A stretch of DNA of 64,000 bases, taken from positions 56,920,188 through 56,984,187 of the forward strand of contig CM070718.1 in assembly GCA_036346275.1 (NCBI GenBank), in the 5' to 3' direction. Under the pieces are notes generated by a model that worked only from the letters and a program-made list of their open reading frames with translations, had not been told where the DNA came from and did no database searches. A program made the translations under genes and the position numbers. This DNA is from Otatea glauca. Taxonomy: Eukaryota; Streptophyta; Magnoliopsida; Poales; Poaceae. Of this stretch, positions 12,118-23,900 are shown one piece after another. The number at the start of each line of letters is the position of its first letter. The first letter of the stretch is position 1.

Positions 12118-12295
12118 TAACGTACGGTGTACCATACAAACGGTATACTTTTTTTGCGCGATGAAACTTCTGAAACCTGGCTCTGAAACCTCTGAAACAT
12201 GCTTCTGAAACCTGACTCTGAAACCTGTGAAACTTGCTCTGAAACCTGTGAAACGTGCTATACCGTTGGAATCAATTCCAACGGTATAGGATTCA
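12118..12295. repeat. GAAACCTG direct repeats beside a perfect hairpin
   Basis: From about 12165 to 12256 the sequence repeats variants of CTCTGAAACCTGTGAAACTTG, about 21 bp per unit. It ends in a perfect 15-bp inverted repeat with a 2-base loop (12258-12272 and 12275-12289, CTATACCGTTGGAAT). A matching inverted piece, AACGGTATAC, lies on the left at about 12138. No function is assigned. Confidence 0.7.
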
Positions 12296-12600
12296 GTAGT
12301 AGCTCTCAATTTAAAATTATGATGCGTAAACTAGGACATCAAACAAGTAAGAGATGTATGAACCATTACCACTAGACGCACAGTGTAACGAAAGGAGAGT
12401 TGAAATAGCCCAATTCAACGTAGCACATGTCCTCAAGTATTAGTCGATCGTCCTCGAGTGGTGCTCGATTGTGCCCGAACGATCGTCCCGATAAGCGATG
12501 CAGTAGCAGTAATGTCTCTACTGAAGTCCACATGTTTAGAGAAAAGAACATCGTGCGTTAGTGTGCTAGCACCAGCACGCATAGTAGGGCCTGAGCGATG

Positions 12601-14347
12601 TGAAAGGATCAAGTTGGCCTAGAGGAGGGGTGAATAGGCAACTTTTTTTAAAAAAACTTTTAAGTATTAAGGAAAACTTTTCTCAATAAAAAATTAGCAA
12701 TAGAAAATAATTAGAGTAGGGAACCATCACAACTTAGTTACAGTAAAAACTTGAATGAAAACACACAATAAGATGAATACAGAGAAATAAAGTAATATCA
12801 GAATGACTCGAAAAAATTTCACCGAGGTTCAGAGACCAATCTCCTACGTCCCCGTTAGAGCACTTCTTCAGAAGTATTGCTCCACCAAATAACCAATCCC
12901 AATGGCTTTTGGTCTTTCACTAGCTTGACTCTTCCACCACTCCAGTGAGATGAGTCTCAACCTTTCACAGCAATGGTGGCCTTCTACAATCTCTTTTGAA
13001 TAGGTCGCACCAACAACTTCTCCAACCGTCTAGGAACAGCTAGTTTCAAGAGTAATAGACTATCCACAAGCCCTGTTTCTTGGTTCAGTAGTTAGATGCA
13101 AACTAGACTCAGCTTGGAGCAAGAACTCTAAATGTTCAGAATGAATGTTTGTGGTTTATGAGTTGAAGCTCAAACTCTTTGATGGAATGAAAGCTTAGAA
13201 ATGCTAAAGATCAAAGAGTAGTAATTGATTTTAAACGGTGTTCAGAATGTCAAAGATGTGTATGTGAAAGGCTCATTTTTTTTGTGAACTCTAGCACTGT
13301 ATATATAGAGACTGAACAGAAATAATCGTTGTACCTGCCATTTGCTTGTTGGGGGTTGGCAGGATGGATGAGACAGGTCAACTATTGCCCTTTTTTTATA
13401 AGAATTTTAAGGTGTATGAGTCATATGTTGAAATATATACACGCGCCGGACTGAAAATGTTAGTCCGGGGTACATAAGATTGGAGAAGTATTATTGTACC
13501 CAGTGTGACCCATTTGCACCGGACCGAAAAAATGGTCCGTCGTATACATGTACTGGTAAAGGAAGTTTGTGCCGGACCGACAAAATTGGCACAGTGTACA
13601 CATGCTTTGTTCTATTTGGATACCAGCAAAATAATGTTTGCGCCGGACTGAAAAAATTGGTTCGGCGTAAAAGAGAAAGTCGCTGGTTTTTACCAGAGAG
13701 AATCACGTTTGCGCCAGACCGAAAAAGTTGGTCTGGCGTACACTCAAAATTTTAGTCCGCAGCAAACGGCATGTTTTCGGTTAAGATTTGAGTAAAGTAA
13801 TTCTTAACACCGGACTAGAAATTTGTTCAGAGTGAAAAGACAATATACGCCGGACTTGATAAGGATAAATTCAGATTGGTCTGTCGTGAACGGTGTACGC
13901 ACGGTTGAAATAAATCAGAAGAGAGTTCTTAGCGCCGGACTGAAAAAGTCGGTCCGGCGTACATGGAGTATGTTCGGTTAGAACTTGAAACTTGATTTTT
14001 CAGCGTCGGACTAAATAAAGTTAGTCCGAAAAAGAACTCTTTTTGGCTAAATGAAGGGATATCTGGATTTTTGAGTGAGATATGTGAAATGTCCTATGCT
14101 TTAAGTAATCTCAGTGATTTTAGCATATGAAGCAAGATTATTACTTGTGTATAATCCCTCTTAATAATACGATTATTCTAGCTATATGGCTTGAATCAAC
14201 CCCTAAGCCAAAACTAAAAATAAACACCTTAGCCTTTTCTTCAAATATAGCTGTTGTCAGCTTATACTAAGAATGTTTTTTGATCATCAACACCAAAACC
14301 TATATAATAAGCATAACTGACAAAAATAAGGGGCCTAGATGCTCTCA
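12601..14347 (-). mobile_element. Solo Copia LTR with hairpin array, TSD CGATG
   Basis: Flanked by CGATG at 12596-12600 and 14348-14352. Read on the minus strand it runs TGAGAGCATCTAGGC... to ...GATCCTTTCA, the same termini as the LTRs at 1828 and 22298. A TATA box (TGTATATATAGAG on the plus strand) lies near 13296. About 13440-14040, upstream of it in sense, carries eight or nine stem-loops of the type CGCCGGACTGAAAAA...GTCCGGCG. There is no primer site or internal region, so it is a solo LTR. Frames at 13480-13755 are produced by the hairpin repeats. Confidence 0.9.
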
Positions 14348-15383
14348 CGATGACAGCTAAGATTTTCAGTGGGTGCGGTAATACAACAATTGTATCCCGT
14401 TCTCGGTGGAACCCTACGTTGAACCAAGGTACAAAACCTACTTAGCCCATTAATGACGGAGTCAATCCGAACCAATGTATTCTAACTCGTTAAGTGTATA
14501 ACCCTTTAGGTTCTTGCATATTCGTTCATGGCACGAAAACTCCTTTCGGTCCATAAGTCGGCAGTGGCCCTTAGTAAGGCATAGTGATTTTCAAATATAA
14601 ACAAAGATCATATCGGATGAATCTATATAGTGCTTATGTATCGATCCCTTTATCTTATGATACCAGATCGAACTCAAAGCGAGAAACGTGACATCCTATG
14701 ATAGCTCGATTCTTCACTCATTTTGTGGTAGATTACTTAGGTGCAATTAACTCCTCAATCACATTTGGCATGGCCATGCACTTCCTTAATCCAACCACAT
14801 CGAGGGGCTCAGAGATATCTCCTGTTATATAGGAAGGGCAAATTCTATTTTGATCGTTCACATTTCTCCGTATGTTTTATAGTAAACTTGAAAGCTACCT
14901 TTATAACTACCCAGTTACGAAGTAGCATTTAGCAACCCCTAAGTATACTCTTATATATGTAGAAAACCATGACGATCTCAGATATAAGGATCTCATATAC
15001 ACTATGTATGAGACCAACTGATGACAACCAAGAATATAACAATTCCTACAATGTCTCCTGATTGGTCACTCTAACACCATATTCTCCAACATGTGTCCAC
15101 ATTATTCATTTGATATCCCTATATTAATGATCCATAAAACATGACTATCAATCAATACATGTGCTGACCTATAAATCATAATTGTCCCGTATGATGATAT
15201 AAGATCATGGATAATTCATAATAATATCAAAATATGAATAAAGAATTTTTACGAACAAGTCACATACTTGTTGGTCAATACTAATGATATTTATTCAAAG
15301 GACAAAATAATCATATTATTTCATATATAAATATAGACGTGATACAATCATCTCATGATTGCCTCAAGGGCATATCACTAACA
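14348..15383 (-). repeat. BARE/Angela-like Copia LTR fragment
   Basis: On the minus strand it begins at 15383 with TGTTAGTGATATGCCC and GAGGCAATCATG, the typical opening of grass BARE/Angela LTRs. Further in are TAACTGGGTAGTTATAAAGG and GAGATATCTCTGAGCCCC, both diagnostic for that group. The solo LTR at 12601-14347 is inserted in it, so the text left of 12596 probably continues it; its far end was not found. The family is recognised from established grass LTR sequence. Confidence 0.72.
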
Positions 15384-16090
15384 CTTGGACCCTGAAGATG
15401 AAGTGGATCGGATGCACAAGATGGAGTGAATTGGGATTCTTTTCGTTAATAGCTAAATTAAAAACTTAAGCTTTACTAGTTCAATCTATGTGCCAATAAT
15501 TTCTAATGTAACCAAAACAATTCCTACAAAAGTCTAGGGAAGTTTTTTAAACTAAGTTCAAATCATACACAAGTCTATATCTAGGAATTGAATGACATGA
15601 AAGTAAATACGAAATCGTAAAAGAGATAAGTAGCACAACCAATTTTTTATTGAGGTCTCGGAGATTCGACGATCTCCCCTACTACTCATTGGAGCACTCT
15701 CACAAGAGTATCGCTGTGATTTGAAACCATTCAAGGAATCAAGCCATCCACTCGTGATAGTCCTTATCCGCTCCGGAGAGCTAGACTCCGAACCTTCACA
15801 ACAATCTCGGTGCCTTTCCACAAGCTCCTCCTTAGAAGGTCACCGAGAAATCACACCTCTAAGCCATCTAGGAGACACCGATCTCCAAAGATAACAAGTC
15901 TAGACCATCACTTCAACCTAGAGAGATCTAGCAATTAGAGTGATACACACTAAAGGCCTATGCTAGATCTCAAATCTCTTAAAATATGCTCTTGAATGCT
16001 TTCGCTCTTCTCTTGTTATGAGATGAACCCTTAGAATGGTCAAGAGAGCTCACAAAGTTATCCATAACAAGTATTTATAACCTATCTATA
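15384..16090 (-). repeat. Copia LTR fragment (SIRE-like), truncated
   Basis: The stretch 15650-15920 follows the same plan as the SIRE-like LTR bodies at 2100-2340 and 22570-22810: GGTCTCGGAGATT, CTCCCCTACTACTC, then CCATCTAGGAGACACCGA. The terminal consensus is missing on both sides. No open frame is meaningful; the minus-strand frame at 15558-15821 is LTR sequence. Confidence 0.6.
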
Positions 16091-17769
16091 CTTCCACACA
16101 TATATCATTGTATCGTTCGTAATCACCTTGTTTTCCTTGTAGATCTCGGAATGCAAGTTCACAATGTAGGTGGATCAACTGTATCTAGTACCTGCCTAAG
16201 TTTACATAGCAACTCTCTAGATCAGCCTAGACGAGTTGCGGGAGGAGCTCTAAACCAAGAGGATCAATAATGACGAGCTCCGCATATAGAGGATCAGGGA
16301 GAGAAATAACAAGGAGATGCTCCACTTTAGGAGCGACTACCACCCATACTGCTGCTGTGCCAACCTGAGCTGCAATTGCGCCTATCACTACCGTGACAAT
16401 CAGTCGCGTTCATGATGTCCTGGCGACCGTCACTCCATGTAGGTGCTCTACGGTATGTCGTTTCATCTTAGGGCATAAGTGCGCAAGCCCGAATAGATCT
16501 ATATACACCATGTCGTTTACTTTGCACAACACGCATATGTACCATAGTTGTAGTTCCTGTGGTTAGTTCATGCTTTTAGCATTATGTAATGTAGTAGTAA
16601 CAAAGAAAAATATGCACCTATGAACACCATACACGTCATCTTTCTCCCCATTTCATTCTTAAATTACATCTAACTAATGTTAGGGCTTAATTATGTCTTT
16701 TTCTTAATTATATTCTGTTTGCATATGCCGCATATTGACTATCTTAGTATAGCCTTGTGCATGTAATCGGGAATATATAAAAAAAACATTACCTACTATA
16801 ATAAAAAAGCTAATCCATTCATAAATGGTCCTTGATCCTTTAAGAAAAGTGTTTCCTCTTAATTTGAGGTGTCGACGCTAAAGATCCTAAGGTACTGTGC
16901 CAAAACTAATGGTGCTAACCCCACGCTGACATAGCACCGAGCTAGTCATGTTGGCCTCGGCGGCTAAGTTGGCGACAAGACTCCACGCATAAGCGGTGTG
17001 GAGACGTTAAATGTCCGTACGAATTGTTGGTGCATTAAAAATAGATATTTATGGAATTAGTTTTCGGGAGCATGTTGTCAATAGAATAAAAAATTGAAAT
17101 AGTAAGAAAAAGAAACTCCACTGGTTAGTAGCGCAGTGGAGTATATACTAGTACTCCTACGTACTACATGCACATACGCGCATCTTCTTTCTTCTATGGA
17201 GAAGACAAGATAATTAGGGGAGGCGAAGAGAGAGGAGGGAGTTAGTACTACTATAATACTTAGGGGGAGCGAGGGAGGGTGTGATCACTGACGGATGCGG
17301 GTCGATCGAGAAGAGAGGAAGGAATCCCGAGGTCCAGCTCTACCCAAACCCCAACGGACGCAATTCAATCCATTTTTTTCCTCCCCTCTGCCTCCTTGCA
17401 TTCTCTCTTTTGTGTGTGTCTCTCTCTCTGCGTTTTTTTTTGGAGAGAGGGGGTGAGAAAGGTAATGCTCGCATGAATTCAAGCTGGTCACTCAGGCAGA
17501 GACCAAAAATATACTTACACTACTCCATAAACTGCATTATAGAGGAACATAAATACAACTAGATGAGTGACCGCGGCGTGCCAAGTCGCGATCGCCGCTC
17601 CCCCACGCGAGCAAATCGAGAAAATTTACGAAATGGTTGAAAGTATATAAACGTAATCACGCTCTTTTCCCTATCAGTAAAGAGCTAGCTTCTAGTCTAG
17701 GGAAGTGCATTTATCTGATGTCCTTTCACGAAGGATCCGCAATTTACGTACATTGTAATGTATGTATGT
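16091..17769. other. Intergenic sequence, no confirmed gene
   Basis: No recognised gene. A plus-strand frame around 16350-16440 would encode a cysteine-rich stretch (HPYCCCANLSCNCAYHYR), but it is short, has stops on both sides and has no start context. Low-complexity purine and CT tracts lie at 17180-17460. Confidence 0.4.
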
Positions 17770-20700
17770 TGTAACATTCCAAAATTTGGCTTAATTAAGT
17801 TGTATTTGCTTAAATGTGCATTTGTGATTTTCTGGAATTTATTTGGATTTTTCTGGATTTATTTGAATTAGTTTGAAATTAAGTTTATTGCCTTTTATTC
17901 AAATCTATTTAAATCTGTGCAAAGTCAAACTAAAGTTTTGTCAAAAATATTTTATTTGAGTCCAGAATGTCTCAAAGTATTTTTGAGATTTTTCTTGGAT
18001 TTTTCCTAATAGTTTTATTGCTTAAAATAAATAAAATGAGTTTCTGGAATTATTTTAAATAAGAAATCTTTAAAAATCTGGTGAATAGTGTTGGGCCGAG
18101 CCCAGCACTGTGCGTGCTTGGCCCGCGTCGGTGCGGCCCAGTTGGCCCATGAGTGGAGGGGCGCAACCGCAACCCTTGATTTTCAATCGGGCGGTCAGGA
18201 GCTTTCGCGCGACAATCGCAAACCCTAGCGCCAGAGGACGTCGGATCGGAATCGGACGATCAGGGTTAAGTCGTACCGGTTTGGGAAGGTTTGGATCGTG
18301 TCCGTTAGTTGGTTCGGGCGGATCTGATCCAGCCACGTCTCCTCGAATCCCAGCCGTTCATTTGTCATCGGAGGGTTCTCGTGTGTCGTCTCCGTTTCGG
18401 ATTCTTCCGCGCGCGCCGTGTCTCGGTGGACTCGAGTCCGTGTCCATCGCCCGCACGCTCCTCCGACCGCCTATTTAAGGGGCCCTTGGGTGCGTTGAGT
18501 TCCCGTTCGCGCCGCATCGTAATCGCAAGACCTCGTCGTCGAAACTTCGCCGGGCGCCTTGCGGGCGTCGTCGCCTTCATCGCCGGTGTGTTTCGTATCG
18601 GCGGCGCCATTAGCGCGGGAGAAGATTTGGACCATCGGATCGTCGCTCAACGTCCCGATTCGGCGCGTGGACTCGGTGGCCGTAAGCCGATTAATTCTTG
18701 TCGTTAGATCTAAAACTCGCCGAGATCTTGCCGCGTGTGCTTGATTGGCGGCCGCCGATGAGATCCGAATGCGAGAGGATGGTGCCGCCGCGCGCCAATC
18801 GGGTGCCGCCGCGTGGAGGTGCAGGCACCGAAGAGTCGTGAGCCGGGTTCGCCGTAGACCAGAGCGACGCGGTGGACCGAGTCCATGGACCGGGGACACG
18901 CGTCGGCTTCTGATTGGTCCGGTTCAGCGCTAGCGTCATGCTGACATCATGATGACGCAGTAATCTATTTTCGAAATAAAAATAAATCTGTTAAATCTGA
19001 TTTTCTGATTTTTGCAATTTCAGTATTTATTTCAAATTTCAAAAGGCTATATCTTTTGCATCGTAACTCGGATTTGAGTGATTCCAGTTTCTAAAAATTT
19101 GTAAAATTGAGATCTATTTAATGGTGAATTTTAATTGATTTTTGGAGTTCAATTGCTCTCTGTTTTGGTATTTATTTGCTTTTCTCTTTCGGTACGCGTA
19201 GACGTTGAATTGTGCGACGCTTCGGAGGAAGACCCAGCAACCCAAGAGCAAGCTCCAGATCAAGATCAGGACCTATTCCAAGGCAAGTTGTGCTTTGATC
19301 ATGTTGAACCCATGTTTATAAAATTGCTATATTTGTTTTACCCTATTATATATGTTTCAAATATACAATTGTTTTAAATTAGATTGGGATTAGCTAATAT
19401 ACCAGATTGATCTATACCCTACCTTGTCATCGTATGCCATGATCCATTGTCACCCTAGATTGGTTAAATATAGTTGGTTAATAATTATAATCAACATTGG
19501 AGGATTAGTTCGTATTAGTTGCTTAGCCATGCCACGTCATCACATGTGTCATCACCATTGATAATTAATCTTGATTAATGGAATATGGAACAATGTTATG
19601 AACTTGTGTGTCATGTGGGATCACACGATGAGATTGAGTTGTTGTGGCGAGTCATGTCACGCAACGATGTTGAATTGTTGATGGCACGTGGTGCTTGGTA
19701 ATCAAGCGGGTGATAATCACTTAGATTGGGGCAAGTGGCAAGGGCGAGGAGGCCAAGGTGGGCCCGATGGGCGATGGTATGTGGAAGTCTTGCCTTGATC
19801 ACACTAAGGACTTAACCTTGCAAGCCTTTGACTGAGTCAATCATGCAACCACATGTGCGGTATGGGCCACCTTAGGTGAGTAATTTGCAAAGTCTTAATG
19901 TTGATACTATCGTGGTCGGTGTGAGTTCCGGTCAGGTGTAATTCACATGGCGCAAGAGGGGGCCCCGGATGTGGTTTCTGAGACCGCGATGTTGAAACCT
20001 TAGCGGGTAGTATCGGATTAAGATAGAGCATTGTAAAGGCTTTGTTATAATCTCTCGCCTTTGTGGTGTTTGGTTGTATCACGTGGGTAAAGTGCATAAC
20101 CTCTGCAGAGTGTGAAACTATTCGGATAGCCGTGCTTTCATGTATTGAGCAATGCTCGGAATTACGATTAAGGGTTAGTTTAATAAATTGGACAACTTGG
20201 TTGGGATGGCAGGATTGCCATATGGAAGATTGGAACTTGATTTAGGATTGGAAACTTGGTTTACTTGAGAAATACTGAATTTATTTATTATTGCTATTCG
20301 TTTTACATTCTTTACAATCTATTATTGTATTTGTTCATAAATGCTGCTTATTGCAAAATAGCCATGATAGCCTATCCTTTGGAATAAGCCTTACATATAG
20401 ATAAATAGAATCGCATTCATGCACAACTTGTTGAGTGCTTTAAGTACTCACCCTTGCCAAACAACAATAATCAACAGTTGAAGAATCTACACCTGTGTTG
20501 GAAGATGAAGTCCAAGAAGACACGAGTCATTAGGGTCCGAGCCTTGTTGGTTGCCTGTGGTGAACTGATGAGCTATCTACGTTTTCTATTTTCCGCTGCT
20601 TAATCATTAGTTATATTTTCAGTCTTGCCCTGCGTGGCTTAATAATGTAAGATTGGTCATAAGATCATACCTTTAGTTATATCAATGAATGAACTATTAT

Positions 20701-20819
20701 TCTATTACCGTTGAGTATGATGTGATATGTACCAATGTTGAGCTGTGTGCACTAGCGTTGATCCTGGGAATAGTGCGGTAAACACAGTGGGTTCGAATCA
20801 GTGGATTCGGGTCCTTACA
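17770..20819 (+). mobile_element. Solo Ty3/Gypsy LTR, 3.05 kb, TSD TATGT
   Basis: It starts TGTAACATTCCAAAATTTGG and ends GGTCCTTACA. The 5-bp duplication TATGT is present at 17765-17769 and 20820-20824. A GC-rich U3/R portion (18100-18940) contains a TATA-like TATTTAAGG (18472-18480). It aligns to the minus-strand fragment at 3242-6400 and is related to the LTRs at 53118, 56263 and 63067. Large LTRs with this start are characteristic of grass Tekay/Del-type chromoviruses. The overlapping frames at 18070-18939 on both strands are GC-rich artefacts, not genes. Confidence 0.9.
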
Positions 20820-20944
20820 TATGTTGTATGATATTTTGTTAATGAATGGAATGATTATTATTCTTTGTTGAATGCTTCAATTATATGCGTCATTAACTTG
20901 ATGATGATCACTTTTGTGCTACTAAATTTTTGGGTTGTTTCAAG

Positions 20945-23900
20945 TGCATGTGTATATATATATATAGAGAGAGAGAAATGATATTCTACAGCTGCGTGTA
21001 GAATAGCCTATTCTACTCTCCGTCTATTTAACTCAGTTAGACTGAGCCTTCCAACACATTAATTAGCGCAGCACATTGCCCCAGTTACTTGGATAAACCA
21101 ACTAATTAATGTGTCGCGTCACTTAAAATGTGTACACGATAGCTCAAAATAAATCGCATCATTGGAACCACTAGTAAGTTGTGTTCCTAGTTTGTATATG
21201 AATCTAATTTATTTGTTTTAGCCGTAACTTTTTAATGACAGTTCCATTCACAAAAGGTTTTTACCATTAGCTTACTGACGACGAGAGCAACACAGCGATA
21301 TATGTCTCATCGCATGAATTAGATTTTACTATCCATAAATATAGATTTTACTATCGGTATAGATAGATTTTACTATCGATACACACGACGTATATTAGCG
21401 AGACTTATATCAGTGTGTTGCTCTCGTCGTCAGCAAGCTAATGGTGAAAATCTTTTGTGAATCGATGCTATCAATAAAAAGTTACAGCTAAAACAAAGAA
21501 ATTAGATTAATGTACAAACTAGAAACAAACTTACTAGTGGGTTAATGTGTTTTGTAGTCTATACACGTATATGTTTTATATCTGTTTTAGCCATATCATT
21601 TTATTGGAAGCTCCGATTTGCAAATAGTTTTCACTAGTAGCTTACTGACGACGAGAGCAATAGAATGATACAAGTCTTGCTAATTAACATTAATTTTTTC
21701 GACTGGCAACAGAAATTACTATATATATAACGTTTAGGGGCGACGCTTGTATTATTATATTGCTCCCGTTGTCAACAAGCTATTAGTGAAAACCGATTGT
21801 AAATTAGAGCTGTCAGTAAAAAGATATGCCTAAATAAAAGAAAATAAGATTCATGTACAATCTATGATCACAAATTTACTAGTAGTTGGGCATTAGTGGA
21901 TGGGTTGGATTACTAGTCGCATCACGGCATCGATTATTATATATATTTAATGTCGTAACTATATTTTGCTGATATAGTAACATTAATTCAACAGAGTATA
22001 TAATACATACCCAACAGATAGTAATATTGATTCAACAGACTGCATCAGTTACGTGGTCAAACCGATTAGTTAATGCGGTTTGTAGTTTGTACACAAATAT
22101 GTTTTATTTTTATTTTAGCCATACCTTTTTATTGGAAGCCCCGATTTGTAAACGGTTTTCACCATTAGCTTACTGACGACAAGAGCAACACAGTGATATA
22201 AATCTCACCGCTTGAATCGGATTTTACTATCTATAAATATAGATTTTACTATCGATACACACTGCGTTTATTACCGAGACTTATATCAGTGTGTTGCTGT
22301 AAGATCAAGGATAACCGATTAGAGGGGGGTGAATAGGAGGTTTCTAAATTTTTCAACACTATTTAGAAAATACTAAAGACACCAAGATATAGAGATACAA
22401 AAAGTAAATTCACACTAAACTTCTCTAACAAACACATGAGATACTATATCAAATTTAGTGTAGCAAATATACAAGAGATCACAAAAACTATCAAGAATAT
22501 GCTATCAATGAAATAGATTCTCAACAACAAGGAATACCAATCACAAATAAATATGAGACAAGAATTTTAACCCGTGGTCTCGGAGACTTGCCGGTCTCCC
22601 CTACTCCACGTTGAGATGACTTGAATCACTTCAAGCCGGCTCCACTCGCTCGAGCCTTCCTCGATCACTAAGATAGTTTTTCCCCGCTCCGGGTAGGCGA
22701 ACTCCGGCCTTCACAACTTGTCGAGGCTTCTCACAATCTCCGTTGAGAAGCTCACCGTGCACGATCGCCACCAAGTCGTCTAGGAGGCGGCAACCTCCAA
22801 GAGTAATAAACCTTGACGCTTGCTTGAGGTCGAATATCGGTGTCTAAAGGCTCAAATATGAAATGCAATACTCAACCTAGCTTCTCACACTCACAAATGA
22901 AAATTGAATGCACACAAGAGTGGAGAACACTTGCTAGAGCTCAAATATCATCAATGAGGACCAAAAGTTGCTCTAGAATACATGTGGGGAGGTATTTATA
23001 GTCTCCACCAAACTTTCTAGCCGTTGGAGCTCGAAATGGGCAGAAATCTGTTTTTCCGGTGCTACCGCCCATGTAGGACCGGTAGCACCGGGCTCCACTT
23101 CAACGGCTAGAACAGTGCATTTAATGCACTTGCCAGAGACCGTTACACAAGGTCCGGTGCTACCGCCCAACTAGGACCGGTAGCATCGGTTTTCATTTCA
23201 TTTTCTTTCTTCAAAAAGTGATCTCTCTGGAATTAAAGCACCGGGCTTAGGACCGGTGCTACCGCTGGTCCGGTAGCACCGAAAAACCATGGGTGGTAGC
23301 ACCGGGCTACCAAAACACCCAAAACACACCCTTCTGTGATTTTCACACCGGGTTGATGTCCAGTGCTACCGATAGTCCGATAGACCGGCCTACCATAGGC
23401 GGTAGCACCGAGCTACCAAAACACCCAAAAACACACCCCTCTATGATTTTCACACCGGGTTGATGTCTGGTGCTACCGATAGTCCGGTAGCACCGGCCCA
23501 CCATGGGCGGTAGCACCGGGCTTCCAGAGACTTGATTAGTTTAAAAAGATTTTCAATATAGGAACTTATTTATTATCAAGCATTCATTTGAATAAGTAAT
23601 TTGAGCCTTTAAACCCTAAATGACATCAAGATAAGAGTCAAGATCCCTCTTTATAGTACGGCCCTAAATCTAGCAAACCGATCTTTCTTCCAAACTCCAA
23701 GATCGACAAAAGACTAAGAAAAGAACCTTATAAATATACCTTTTCATGATCTTGACATATTTGATCTTCCCTTTGTACTTTCCTTGGTATTTCCATGATC
23801 ATCAATCTTGGGATTAACCTACTTTCAATATTCTCAAGGAAAGTGTTAGATCATATAACAAAGTTGTCATTAATTATCAAAACCATAACACAATGGGTGC

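Noticed and set aside
13480..13755. 91-codon frame with repeated Cys/Pro/Asp words
   Set aside because: Produced by the repeating CGCCGGACTG hairpins of the solo LTR.
18070..18939. Multiple overlapping open frames of 60-140 codons on both strands
   Set aside because: They lie in the GC-rich part of a solo Gypsy LTR with exact target duplications; no domain motif is present and both strands are equally open.
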